Below are positions 29,439 to 37,566 of a stretch of 64,000 nucleotides of DNA, piece by piece. Position 1 is the first letter of the stretch, and the number at the start of each line of letters is the position of its first letter. Below the pieces are notes generated by a model, which worked only from the letters and a program-made list of their open reading frames with translations, did not search any database and was not told where the DNA came from. A program made the translations under genes and the position numbers. This DNA is from Cohnella luojiensis (GTDB lineage Bacteria > Bacillota > Bacilli > Paenibacillales > Paenibacillaceae), in contig NZ_SOMN01000028.1 of NCBI RefSeq assembly GCF_004564235.1, forward strand, positions 1 through 64,000, read 5' to 3'.

Positions 29439-30920
29439 TTAGCAGCGGTTTTTGGCCTCCTGCCACCAAGCTTCCATCTCTGACAAGTCAGTCTGCTCAA
29501 AAGTTCGGCCGTTTATACGCAGCTGCTCTTCAATGTACTTAAAGCGTGCGGCGAACTTCCGGTTGGTACCCGCGAGCGCCTCCTCGGGATCGGCTTTGAT
29601 GAACCTCGAAGCATTCACTACGGCGAACAGGAGATCCCCTAATTCCTCCTGCTGACGCTCCGGGGACTCGGATTGCGCGGCATGCCGCAGCTCTTGCAAT
29701 TCTTCCTCGATTTTGTCGAACACTCCGTCCAAATCAGGCCAATCAAAGCCTACTCCAGCCGCCTTCTTCTGCTGCTTGTGGGCGCGAGGAAGCGCGGGTA
29801 GATCTTTCGGGATGCCGTCGAGGAGCGATTGGCGTTCGGGGATCCCTTTGCGCTTCTTCTCCTTGGCTTTCATCTGCTCCCAATTGTTCAGCGCCTCTTC
29901 GGCATCTTGGGCATTCTCGCCGCCGAAAACATGCGGATGCCGGAAGATCAGCTTGTCGTTCAGCTCGGCCAGCACGTCGTATACGTCGAAAGCTCCCGTT
30001 TCCTCTTCCATCTGGCTATGCAGCAGCACCTGCAGGATGACGTCTCCGAACTCTTCCTTCATGCCGTCGGGATCGTCCAAATCCAACGCTTCGATCGCCT
30101 CGAAAGTCTCCTCGATAAAATTTCGGCGGATCGACAGATGCGTCTGCTCCCGATCCCATGGACAGCCTTCCGGACTGCGGAGGATGGAGACGATCTCGTG
30201 CAAGCGCTCGAAGGAACGGCGGCGCAAGCGCTCATCCGTATTGGCGGGAATATAGACGAGCATCAAGTTGCCGTAAGATTCCAGGCGGTCGAGCTCGTGA
30301 AGGGGGACTTGGACAATATTTTCTTGTCCGTCTACGCCGAGAGCTTGTCCAATAATGATTGGGTGATCATCTGGATAGACGTTCATCAACGTCAACTTTA
30401 CTTCCGAGGCGGTAAACGAATCGTATACTTGTCCGATAACGGTATGTAGACGGGGTCTGAGATGCTCACGAGTAAGATCGGCGGCATCCAACAGCTGGAA
30501 TCCTTCGATCGGATCGAAGCCGAGCCGCGTGAAGGCTTGGTCGAGGAAGCTTTCGCCTCCTAGCAGGTTTAATGATATGCCGCGTTCAGGCGCTTGTTGG
30601 CGCAATAGTTGCACCGTACGCTCGGCGACCATCGGGTGACCGGGTACCGTATAGACGACGGACTCACCGGCATGCTGCTTGGCCGTTTCCAGAAGAGCAT
30701 GGGCAATGGCTTCGTAAACTTCGTCGAAGGATGGAAGGCTCTCGTACAAATGATCGAAAGAATGGAACGTGATGCCCCGAAGGTTCAAATCAGCGACAGC
30801 CGGGTGATCGACCGTACGTAAGTAGCGATGGGCGGACTGCTCAAGCACCTTAAGAGTGCCTAACGTGAGCTGGTCTTCCCCGCCGGAGCCGAGTCCGATT
30901 ACCGTAATAGAGGCTTGCAT
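29439..30920 (-). CDS. mazG: Tetrapyrrole methylase-like / MazG nucleotide pyrophosphohydrolase fusion (YabN)
   Basis: 493-residue two-domain protein. Residues 1-220 resemble SAM-dependent tetrapyrrole methylases (ITVIGLGSGGEDQLTLGTL, VYTVPGHPMVAERTV). Residues ~235-493 hold two MazG modules: CPWDREQTHLSIRRNFIEE with EETFEAIEALD, and a second EELGDLLFAVVN with GTNRKFAARF. MazG removes non-canonical or alarmone nucleotides; the role of the methylase half is unknown. Same fusion and place as B. subtilis yabN. Confidence 0.94.
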   Translation of the reverse strand: MQASITVIGLGSGGEDQLTLGTLKVLEQSAHRYLRTVDHPAVADLNLRGITFHSFDHLYESLPSFDEVYEAIAHALLETAKQHAGESVVYTVPGHPMVAERTVQLLRQQAPERGISLNLLGGESFLDQAFTRLGFDPIEGFQLLDAADLTREHLRPRLHTVIGQVYDSFTASEVKLTLMNVYPDDHPIIIGQALGVDGQENIVQVPLHELDRLESYGNLMLVYIPANTDERLRRRSFERLHEIVSILRSPEGCPWDREQTHLSIRRNFIEETFEAIEALDLDDPDGMKEEFGDVILQVLLHSQMEEETGAFDVYDVLAELNDKLIFRHPHVFGGENAQDAEEALNNWEQMKAKEKKRKGIPERQSLLDGIPKDLPALPRAHKQQKKAAGVGFDWPDLDGVFDKIEEELQELRHAAQSESPERQQEELGDLLFAVVNASRFIKADPEEALAGTNRKFAARFKYIEEQLRINGRTFEQTDLSEMEAWWQEAKNRC

Positions 30921-31037
30921 GGTATGTGATCATCCTTTCTGGGCTTGCGTTGGTTTGGGTAAAACATCGAATAACCATGTTATTTATCATACTTGTAGCA
31001 AAGCTGCCTCGTGAAAACATAAATAGAGTGGTTTATC

Positions 31038-31092
31038 ATCGCTGTTGGTGCACGATTTGCTAAATGGTACCTAACATCCAAACAACAGCGAT
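31038..31092. repeat. Inverted repeat between mazG and spoVB
   Basis: Ten-base arms ATCGCTGTTG and CAACAGCGAT separated by 35 bases. The plus strand continues with AATTTTTAATC. With no gene on that strand it is not assigned as a terminator. Confidence 0.5.
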
Positions 31093-31167
31093 AATTTTTA
31101 ATCGTAATTTGAACTTAAACAGGGCTGTGTTGGCTGAACAACGATGAATTTCATCGTCTTACGTATT

Positions 31168-31322
31168 GAAAATGGCGTGTGCGCAACTTCGAAAGACGAC
31201 TGTAAAGGACGTGTGTTCAACTAAGAGAAATGACCGTTAAGGGCGTATATGCGACTTGGAGAAACGACCGTTAAGGGCGTGTATGCGACTTGGAGAAACG
31301 ACCGTTAAGGGCGTATATTCGC
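31168..31322 (+). repeat. 34-bp tandem repeat array at the spoVB 3' end
   Basis: Two near-identical 34-bp units (31227-31260 and 31261-31294) and a 28-base partial unit (31295-31322), all beginning GAAAYGACCGTTAAGGGCG. Two decayed units precede them (31168-31226). The spoVB stop codon at 31271 lies inside the second unit, so the last residues of that protein are encoded by repeat sequence. Confidence 0.9.
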
Positions 31323-33004
31323 AGGAGCACGGTGTCGAGGCGACTGCCGGATATGCCCGGCAGCGCGCGCCATTGCTGCGGAGCGACGGCGCCCAGGGCG
31401 ACGAGCGCCGCGGCGAAGACGGCGGCGCCGACGAGGACGCCCGGCAGGGCGACCAGGAGCGCCGCAACGCGCGCGGGCAAGGCGGCGGTTAGCGCGCCGA
31501 GCCCTAGCGCGAGCAGAGCGACCGCGGCCGCCATCGCGGCCAGCGAAGCGACGGAGCGCCACGCGACGGATAGGCGCGGGGCGGGCAGTTGGACGCGCTG
31601 ACGCAAGGACAGCGCGTTAAGCACTGCGGCTGTGGCGAACGCGATGGCCATCGCGGTTGCAGCGCCCTTGATGCCGTAAGCGGGCACCAGCACCGCGTTG
31701 AGAGTGAGCTTGAGCAAAGCTGCGGCGGCAAGGTTCACGGCGGGTGACCGCAGGTCGCCCAAGCCTTGCAGCAGGGCGGCGCTCACCGCCTGCAGCGTGC
31801 CGCCCGCGGCGGCTAAAGCGATGATCGCCATGGCGGCGGTGCCGCTGCCATCGGCGAACAGGGCGTGATTGATCGGCGATGCGAGCAACGCTAATCCGAC
31901 GGCAGCCGCTCCGCCGATCCACCAGGCGAAGCGCAAAGCGAACTGAGCGCGCGATGCGAATTCCTGCTCGTCGCCGCGAGCCCGCGCCGCGGTCAATGCC
32001 GGGACGAGCGCAGAAGCCGCGCCCGCCGCGCCCATGATGACAAGCTGGAGCAAGGCGACACCGCGATTGTAGACGCCGAACTGGGCGAGCGTCCAAGATG
32101 CCGATATCTCCTTGTCTGCTGATTGCAGCAAACGAGGAATGGAGAATGCATCGATTAAACCGAACAGCGGCGCTACGATGGATGCGATGGCAACCGGGAT
32201 GGCAACCGCGATAATGCGTTTGACCAGCGATCGCCGGGTTTCCGGCAGCTTGATCAGCCTCGTCGGAGCATCGGTCGCCCCCTCGCCTCCAAAGCTTTTA
32301 CGCGCTCCGGTCGAGCGGATAACGATCGGTTTGCTTCTACCGCCGCCGGCAAACGCAAGCATAGCAATCAGACCCGCAACCGCACCGGTAGCCAGGCCTC
32401 CATGAACAGCTGCCGCCGTGCCCGACGTCGACCATGCGGCCTGCACCGCCCATACGAGGATGATAACCATGAAGGCGACTCGCGCGATTTGTTCGATAAG
32501 CTGCGACACCGCCGGCCTTAGCATCTGCATTTGACCTTGACGATACCCTCTGAGAACCGCGGTCGCAGGCGCGAACAGCAAGACGAGGGAGGACGTTCGA
32601 ATGGCCTCAGCCGCGGACTCCAGTCCCATCCACCGAGCGAAAGTGTCGGCTCCCAGCCACAGGATCCCGAACGCAACTAGCCCGCTTAGGATTAACAAGC
32701 CCAACGCCCATCTTAGAAGGCGATGCGCTCCCTGTTCATCGCCATGGGCCGTTCTTTCGGCCACGAGCGCGCTGACGGCAACGGGTATTCCCGCAGAAGC
32801 CAACGTCATCCACATTACGGCCAGCGCATAGACAGCGCTATATAATCCGAACACTTCGTCTCCGGCCATATTCTGCAACGGAATTTTCTGCAGCGTGCCG
32901 ATCAGCTTGGATAACAAAGCCGCTCCGCCGAGCAATGCCGCGCCCTGCCACAACGCCTTTCTCCCTACTTGCCGCGACTCCACTTCTATCCGCATTATTT
33001 CCAT
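31271..33004 (-). CDS. spoVB: MurJ/SpoVB-family polysaccharide or lipid flippase
   Basis: 577-residue integral membrane protein with about 14 helices, of the MOP superfamily (LWQGAALLGGAALLSKLIGTL and GYRQGQMQMLRPAVSQLIEQ are typical). Spore cortex genes spoVB/yabM flip peptidoglycan or polysaccharide precursors; the exact substrate is not visible. The distal third (31340-32100) is much richer in G+C and in alanine than neighbouring genes. The C-terminal NGRFSKSHTRP is encoded by the 34-bp tandem repeat, so the true family end is likely some 20-30 residues earlier. Confidence 0.88.
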   Translation of the reverse strand: MEIMRIEVESRQVGRKALWQGAALLGGAALLSKLIGTLQKIPLQNMAGDEVFGLYSAVYALAVMWMTLASAGIPVAVSALVAERTAHGDEQGAHRLLRWALGLLILSGLVAFGILWLGADTFARWMGLESAAEAIRTSSLVLLFAPATAVLRGYRQGQMQMLRPAVSQLIEQIARVAFMVIILVWAVQAAWSTSGTAAAVHGGLATGAVAGLIAMLAFAGGGRSKPIVIRSTGARKSFGGEGATDAPTRLIKLPETRRSLVKRIIAVAIPVAIASIVAPLFGLIDAFSIPRLLQSADKEISASWTLAQFGVYNRGVALLQLVIMGAAGAASALVPALTAARARGDEQEFASRAQFALRFAWWIGGAAAVGLALLASPINHALFADGSGTAAMAIIALAAAGGTLQAVSAALLQGLGDLRSPAVNLAAAALLKLTLNAVLVPAYGIKGAATAMAIAFATAAVLNALSLRQRVQLPAPRLSVAWRSVASLAAMAAAVALLALGLGALTAALPARVAALLVALPGVLVGAAVFAAALVALGAVAPQQWRALPGISGSRLDTVLLRIYALNGRFSKSHTRP

Positions 33005-33087
33005 TCCCCATTCCTCTTAAGACCAAAACGGATTCCCATTCTCCCGATGCAGGGCTTGTGATTTGATTATAATCGAAAGCCGCATAG

Positions 33088-33131
33088 CAAAAAAGCTTCC
33101 CGGAGAACGGATGAGGTTCTGTTCGGGAAAC
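33088..33131 (-). terminator. spoVT terminator
   Basis: Minus-strand stem TTCCCG-CAGAAC with GTTCT-CGGGAA followed by GCTTTTTTGC, about 20-60 nt after the spoVT stop. Confidence 0.8.
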
Positions 33132-33152
33132 TTATTCGCCTGCAGATGCAGC

Positions 33153-33695
33153 TTACTGTTCCATTTGTTTAGCCAGGAATCCCGCCGCCGTCTCGACCAT
33201 CTTGCTTTCCATGTCGCCCATGCTTACCTGCTCGTCCTTGCTAAGCAGCACCACGGTACCGATCGGGTCTCCACCGGCTACGATCGGCGCGGCGACGAAA
33301 GAGCTGATCGTCTCGGTAATGTCGCGAACGATCTCGTAGCTGCCCGAGCCGGGTTCGAGGATAATTTTCCGATTTTCCATGCAAGTCTCCAACAGGTTAC
33401 CGACCGCTTTGTCGAGATATTCTTTCTTGGAAGCTCCGGCCACGGCGATAAAGGTATCGCGGTCGGAAATCATAGCGATATGTCCCGTGCTTTCGGATAG
33501 CGATTCTGCGTATTCCTTGGCGAAATCGCCCAATTCGCCGATCGGGGAATATTTTTTGAGAATAACTTCACCGTCGCGATCCACGAAAATTTCCAGCGGA
33601 TCTCCCTCGCGGATTCGGAGCGTGCGACGAATTTCTTTCGGAATGACGACCCGACCGAGGTCATCAATACGGCGTACTATCCCGGTTGCTTTCAT
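33153..33695 (-). CDS. spoVT: Stage V sporulation regulator SpoVT (AbrB-GAF)
   Basis: Late forespore transcription factor that tunes sigma-G genes. From the ATG at 33695 it has 180 residues: an AbrB-type swapped-hairpin DNA-binding domain (KATGIVRRIDDLGRVVIP, KEIRRTLRIREGDPLEIF) and a C-terminal GAF-like domain. The upstream ORF extension to 33836 does not resemble the family. Its expected neighbour upstream, mfd, is displaced here by the transport island. Confidence 0.95.
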   Translation of the reverse strand: MKATGIVRRIDDLGRVVIPKEIRRTLRIREGDPLEIFVDRDGEVILKKYSPIGELGDFAKEYAESLSESTGHIAMISDRDTFIAVAGASKKEYLDKAVGNLLETCMENRKIILEPGSGSYEIVRDITETISSFVAAPIVAGGDPIGTVVLLSKDEQVSMGDMESKMVETAAGFLAKQMEQ

Positions 33696-33899
33696 AGCTC
33701 GTGTTGCCCCACTTTCATTGGTGTATTCACTCTGCAGCTGTCGGCGAGGATGACATGCCGACCTTTTATGACGAAAGCTAGTACAATCGGAAAAAGGTGA
33801 CATGGAATCGTAAATGTAGTATTCAACCTCTCCCATTTTCTTATGCGTTTACCCTCGACTGGAGGAATCATCCAATTTAAAACTCACCCCAAGCCTACC

Positions 33900-35558
33900 T
33901 CAAGACGGTGGCAAATGCTTATGTCCGGCCGGCCGTTGCTTCGCATCCTCCTGGCCGCCTCGGCTGTCCGGCTTGACGGCTGCCGCAGGATCAGCGCCTT
34001 TCATGATCAGCTTCCAGATCATCTGGGCAGCTTGTTTGACTGATCGAGGCCGGTGCTCCTCCGCTCCGCGCAAAAGACGGAACGGTCGGGCAAGCCTTGG
34101 CAAGTGAAGCGATGCCTGCTCGATCAGCACGTCATCGAATAGGAGCTCGGCAGTGCCTGACGCGAGCAGCTTGCCTTCCTTAAGCAACAGCACCTTGTCT
34201 GCCCATTCCGCAGCGAAATCCACGTCGTGAGTGGCGATGAGAATGGTCAGCCCCATCTCGCCCATATCATCCAGCAGCTCCTGGAGCTCGTCGCGTCCCC
34301 TTGGGTCGAGGAACGACATCGGCTCGTCGAGGATGATGAACTCCGGCTTCATCGCCAGCACGCCGGCTATGGCGACCCGCCGCTTCTGGCCGTAGCTCAG
34401 TTCAAACGGCGATCTGCGCCTCATCTCGCGCATCCCCACGCTCCCAAGCGCCCAATCTACCCGTTCTTCGACCTCCGCCGCCCCGAGTCCCAGATTACGA
34501 GGCCCGAATGCAACGTCTTCTTCTACGGAAGTGGAGAAAATCTGATCATCCGGGTCCTGGTACACGACGCCTACCCTTCTTCGCAGCCGATCTCCGTTAT
34601 CCCGCTTCACGGTTTCGCCGAACAGCCTAACCTCGCCCGACTGGGAGAGCTCCAGACCGTTAAGCAGCGATATCAGAGTGGATTTCCCTGCTCCGTTCGG
34701 TCCCATTAACGCAACCTTGGAGCCTACTGGGATGTCGAAGGACACCCCGTTCAATGCTTTTATTTTTCCATACGCGAAATTGACGCCCATCACTTCGGCA
34801 GCAAACTCCGGCTTCGCGGTCGCATCCTTTCCTTGCCCTACGATCGTCGCCCTCGCCACAAGCCCCGTTTCCTTTCGGCCCATTGAACTCTCCCCTTCCA
34901 GACCGCCCCTAGCCAACATCGCGATATAGATCCGCTTGCTCCGTTCGTAAGCCCGTAAGAACAGCACGCCCATCAGCTCTCCGAAACGCTTGTACGCGCG
35001 AGCGCTCCACAGCCAGCCCTTGAAGTTCATCCCTCTGGAACGCTGCGCCTTGAACATGCTAACCGCTTCATCTTTGAGCAGGAAAAAATACCTCATTATC
35101 AGGAGAATCAATTCTAACAGAACAGCCGGAATTCCCACGGACCGCAAACTTCGGAGAAGCACGAACAGCGGGGTGACCGCCAGTAGGTAGGTAAGCAAAA
35201 AATTCGCGCTCACCAGCTTCAACAGGATGACGGTCGCCCTCTCTATACCTTCTTCCGTTGCGACGAACCCCATCCACTTAAAAGCCGCTTTCCCCTCCGT
35301 ATGAAAAGGAATAAAAAGGGCTGCCCCCGCGCCGAAGGGCAACAAGAGCAGCAACCGTCCGAGTATTAACTGAATGCGAATCCCGCACCATAGGAGCAAC
35401 AAGAGGAACACTCCAGCCGCAATGCCAAGGACGGAGGGCTGCCAAGCGGCAACGGTAAGCCCCAGAAGAATAAGAACGGTCCAGAGCCGGTGGGACGGCT
35501 TCTTGATTAGCGGATTAACCCCTTCGGTCTCATGAAGGGCGATGATCGCCTTCCCCAT
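33900..35558 (-). CDS. Fused ECF transporter: transmembrane T component plus ATPase (NikQ-NikO / CbiQ-CbiO)
   Basis: Single 552-residue chain normally found as two proteins. Residues 1-225 form the T component with about five helices and the coupling motifs AQRSRGM and IAMLARGG. Residues ~256-480 form the ATPase: Walker A GPNGAGKST (286-294), signature LSYGQ (387-391), Walker B FIILDEP (407-413) and ATHD. A charged 70-residue tail follows. It energises metal uptake by NikM/NikN. It overlaps nikN by 29 bases. Cobalt is possible instead of nickel. Confidence 0.9.
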   Translation of the reverse strand: MGKAIIALHETEGVNPLIKKPSHRLWTVLILLGLTVAAWQPSVLGIAAGVFLLLLLWCGIRIQLILGRLLLLLPFGAGAALFIPFHTEGKAAFKWMGFVATEEGIERATVILLKLVSANFLLTYLLAVTPLFVLLRSLRSVGIPAVLLELILLIMRYFFLLKDEAVSMFKAQRSRGMNFKGWLWSARAYKRFGELMGVLFLRAYERSKRIYIAMLARGGLEGESSMGRKETGLVARATIVGQGKDATAKPEFAAEVMGVNFAYGKIKALNGVSFDIPVGSKVALMGPNGAGKSTLISLLNGLELSQSGEVRLFGETVKRDNGDRLRRRVGVVYQDPDDQIFSTSVEEDVAFGPRNLGLGAAEVEERVDWALGSVGMREMRRRSPFELSYGQKRRVAIAGVLAMKPEFIILDEPMSFLDPRGRDELQELLDDMGEMGLTILIATHDVDFAAEWADKVLLLKEGKLLASGTAELLFDDVLIEQASLHLPRLARPFRLLRGAEEHRPRSVKQAAQMIWKLIMKGADPAAAVKPDSRGGQEDAKQRPAGHKHLPPS

Positions 35559-35883
35559 CGTTTCCAGCCTCCCCGCGACGGGCTATCGGCCTCGCCAACG
35601 CATATAGTACGCCGAACAATGTCACGGCTCCAATAATACCGGCAAGCCCGACCTTCACGAACGGCGAGTGTATGCCAGGTAATTCGTAGTCAGGAATCCA
35701 AGCCGTCCAGCTAGGCTCTTTCGCCTTCTCGATGAAGCCATGATTCTCGGACACCCGCTCCAAGCCATCGGGATTCGGCGAGGCGAAATAAGAAATCACG
35801 CCGGCCACGACTAACGTAATGCCTGCCATGACGATCCATTTCCCCTTCTTGTTCGTTAGGGATTTTGCCGGTTGCTCGCTCAA
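35530..35883 (-). CDS. nikN: PDGLE-domain subunit of nickel/cobalt ECF transporter (NikN/CbiN-like)
   Basis: 117 residues with two transmembrane helices (about 15-33 and 80-100) around an extracellular loop. ASPNPDGLERVSENHGF carries the PDGLE signature found in NikN-type auxiliary subunits of nickel/cobalt transporters. ATGA overlap with nikM couples their translation. The PDGLE form is more often linked to nickel than the classic CbiN, which is family knowledge rather than proof. Confidence 0.87.
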   Translation of the reverse strand: MSEQPAKSLTNKKGKWIVMAGITLVVAGVISYFASPNPDGLERVSENHGFIEKAKEPSWTAWIPDYELPGIHSPFVKVGLAGIIGAVTLFGVLYALARPIARRGEAGNDGEGDHRPS

Positions 35884-36533
35884 TTCAGGGAAACCTCCTT
35901 CTTGGAAGGCATGTCATCGCCGAAAGAGCTATTACGCTCCATTAAGTAAGCGACCACCATGGCCGTAATAAGTCCTTCTCCGATACCGATCAAGCTGTGC
36001 CAGCCTGCCATCGCCCGCAGAGCGATTCCGAGCGGGAACGTGCCGGACCAAGCGAGAAGCACAGCGACTCCGCACGAAGCGGCGACGATCGAGCACCAAG
36101 CGGCGACGAAGGCGACTGCATTCGAGCCGCGTCCTCTTAGCAACCGTATGCCTGCGCGGTAAACCCCATAACCTGCATAGGAGCCAATGACGCCTGTACA
36201 GATAATATTAGCTCCCAATACGGTCAGTCCCCCGTCTTGGAAGATTAACGCTTGAATGATCAGCACCGCGGACATCACAACGACGCCAACGGCCGGACCG
36301 AACAGGATGGAAGCCAATGCCCCGCCGAGAAAATGTCCCGAGGTCGCTCCGGCGATCGGAAAATTAAGCATTTGGGCCGCGAATATGAACGCTCCGATGA
36401 GCGCGATCTTAGGAACTTCGGGACGAGCTAGCGCAACTTTTGTTTTCCGCAGGCTGTAGGCAATTGCTCCGGCTCCGAGCACGCCTGTCGTAACGCATGT
36501 TTTCAAGTCCAAGAACCCATCCGGAATATGCAA
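35880..36533 (-). CDS. nikM: Substrate-specific component of nickel/cobalt ECF transporter (NikM/CbiM)
   Basis: 217 residues, about seven helices. The mature N-terminus MHIPDGFLD has the conserved His2 that binds the metal ion in this family, and the FPIAGATSGHFLGGALASIL segment carries a further conserved His. Nickel is favoured because the neighbours import urea and probably guanidine, whose hydrolysing enzymes use nickel. Transcribed from the promoter at 36665-36693 through a leader with a terminator. Confidence 0.93.
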   Translation of the reverse strand: MHIPDGFLDLKTCVTTGVLGAGAIAYSLRKTKVALARPEVPKIALIGAFIFAAQMLNFPIAGATSGHFLGGALASILFGPAVGVVVMSAVLIIQALIFQDGGLTVLGANIICTGVIGSYAGYGVYRAGIRLLRGRGSNAVAFVAAWCSIVAASCGVAVLLAWSGTFPLGIALRAMAGWHSLIGIGEGLITAMVVAYLMERNSSFGDDMPSKKEVSLN

Positions 36534-36658
36534 CGATGACTAACCTCCTTCAATAGGGAGCCGTAACGCAACCCTCTCCAAGATGATGAAAAACCCGGGA
36601 AGATAACCATCCCGGGCGTAACGATCGATGGGCCCAGACGAGGGTGTCCCATTGGTTT
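36534..36658 (-). promoter_or_regulatory. Structured leader RNA of nikM with internal terminator
   Basis: About 125 nt between the predicted start site and the nikM ATG. It contains a terminator hairpin (36594-36616), an enclosing CCCTC (36644-36640)/GAGGG (36576-36572) pair, and two GTTACG copies (36622-36617 and 36567-36562). This looks like an attenuator, but I could not match it to the cobalamin, NiCo or guanidine riboswitch consensus. Confidence 0.5.
36589..36616 (-). terminator. Terminator in the nikM leader
   Basis: Minus-strand CCCGGGA (36616-36610), nine-base loop, TCCCGGG (36600-36594), then five T. It lies after the nikM promoter, so it must be bypassed for nikM expression. It may also end the guanidine transporter transcript. 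Confidence 0.8.
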
Positions 36659-36664
36659 GTTGCT

Positions 36665-36693
36665 ATTCTATCAACGGCTTCCAAGAGCGTCAA
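36665..36693 (-). promoter_or_regulatory. nikM sigma-A promoter
   Basis: Minus-strand -35 TTGACG (36693-36688), 17-bp spacer and -10 TAGAAT (36670-36665). Start site near 36658. Confidence 0.75.
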
Positions 36694-36699
36694 TACTTA

Positions 36700-36716
36700 T
36701 GTCATGTATGATTACA
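36700..36716 (-). promoter_or_regulatory. GlnR/TnrA box upstream of nikM
   Basis: Minus-strand TGTAATCATACATGACA fits TGTNA-N7-TNACA exactly. Its centre is about 50 bp before the predicted start site, the position used for activation by TnrA in B. subtilis. Confidence 0.7.
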
Positions 36717-36741
36717 TTAATTATTTCGCAGTACCGATCCC

Positions 36742-37542
36742 TTACTCTTCCTTATGCTTTAGCAATGCGGCAATTTCTCTTCTAAGCTTTAGGAAATCGG
36801 GATGCTCCCGCACGTCCGAAGTTCGTTCCGCAGGCAGAGTCACCGGGAATTCCCGCACGATATGGCCAGGTCCCGCACCCATGACGACGATGCGTTGGGA
36901 TAAGAAGATCGCTTCGTCGATGTCGTGCGTGATGAACAGAACGGTCGTCTTCTCCCTCTCCCACACCTCAAGCAGCGCCTCCTGCATCTCCAGCTTCGTC
37001 TGGGCGTCCAGCGCTCCGAAAGGTTCGTCCATGAGCAACACTTTAGGTCCGTTGGCCAAAGCTCTCGCGATAGCCACCCGTTGCTTCATTCCTCCGGAAA
37101 GCTGCTTCGGAAAACGGCTAGCGAACGATTCCAGCCGGGTAATCCGAAGATAACGATTTGAGATCGCGCGACGATCCAATATCGAAACTCCTTTAAGCTT
37201 AGGACCATACTCGATGTTCTGCCTGACGGTCAACCAAGGAAACAGGGTGTAACCCTGAAACACCATCCCCCGATCGGCTCCCGGTCCGACGACCGTATCC
37301 CCGTCCACGTTGATAACGCCCTCGTTCGACTCTTCCAATCCCGCCACGATCCGCAGCAGAGTGGATTTGCCGCATCCGGAAGGACCTAGTATCGTCACGA
37401 ATTCATTCGCCCCGATATCCAGATCTATGTTCCCTAGCGCACGAAAATTCGTTTTACCCGTTCGATAGGTCTTACCTATGCCCCTAATGGTGATCGAACC
37501 TTGGCCGGCCTCAACTCCCGCAACTCCTATCGCTTCGCTCAT
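36742..37542 (-). CDS. ABC transporter ATP-binding protein, NitT/TauT family (probable guanidine transporter)
   Basis: 266 residues: Walker A GPSGCGKSTL, Q-loop QGYTLFPWL, signature LSGGMKQRVAIARAL, Walker B VLLMDEPFGALD and the H-loop ITHDIDEA. The family (SsuB/TauB/NrtD-like) energises uptake of small organic ions. The substrate assignment comes from the guanidine-I riboswitch in front of the operon, not from this protein. Last of three genes, 24 bases after the permease. Confidence 0.88.
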   Translation of the reverse strand: MSEAIGVAGVEAGQGSITIRGIGKTYRTGKTNFRALGNIDLDIGANEFVTILGPSGCGKSTLLRIVAGLEESNEGVINVDGDTVVGPGADRGMVFQGYTLFPWLTVRQNIEYGPKLKGVSILDRRAISNRYLRITRLESFASRFPKQLSGGMKQRVAIARALANGPKVLLMDEPFGALDAQTKLEMQEALLEVWEREKTTVLFITHDIDEAIFLSQRIVVMGAGPGHIVREFPVTLPAERTSDVREHPDFLKLRREIAALLKHKEE

Positions 37543-37566
37543 GGCTTCTGCCTCCTTTGATTCTTT

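Noticed and set aside
31168..31322. 34-bp repeats as a CRISPR array
   Set aside because: The units follow each other directly without unique spacers and there are no cas genes.
31617..32096. 159-residue frame within spoVB and other long alternative frames nearby
   Set aside because: High local G+C removes stop codons from the other frames. The sequence is arginine-rich low complexity, and spoVB has clear membrane-protein features.
33696..33836. N-terminal extension of SpoVT
   Set aside because: The AbrB domain begins at the ATG at 33695; the upstream 47 codons do not resemble SpoVT.
36534..36660. Cobalamin or NiCo riboswitch before nikM
   Set aside because: The B12 box (GCCACTG) is absent, the leader is too short for a cobalamin aptamer, and the repeated junction motifs of NiCo RNAs were not seen. 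Left as an unidentified leader.
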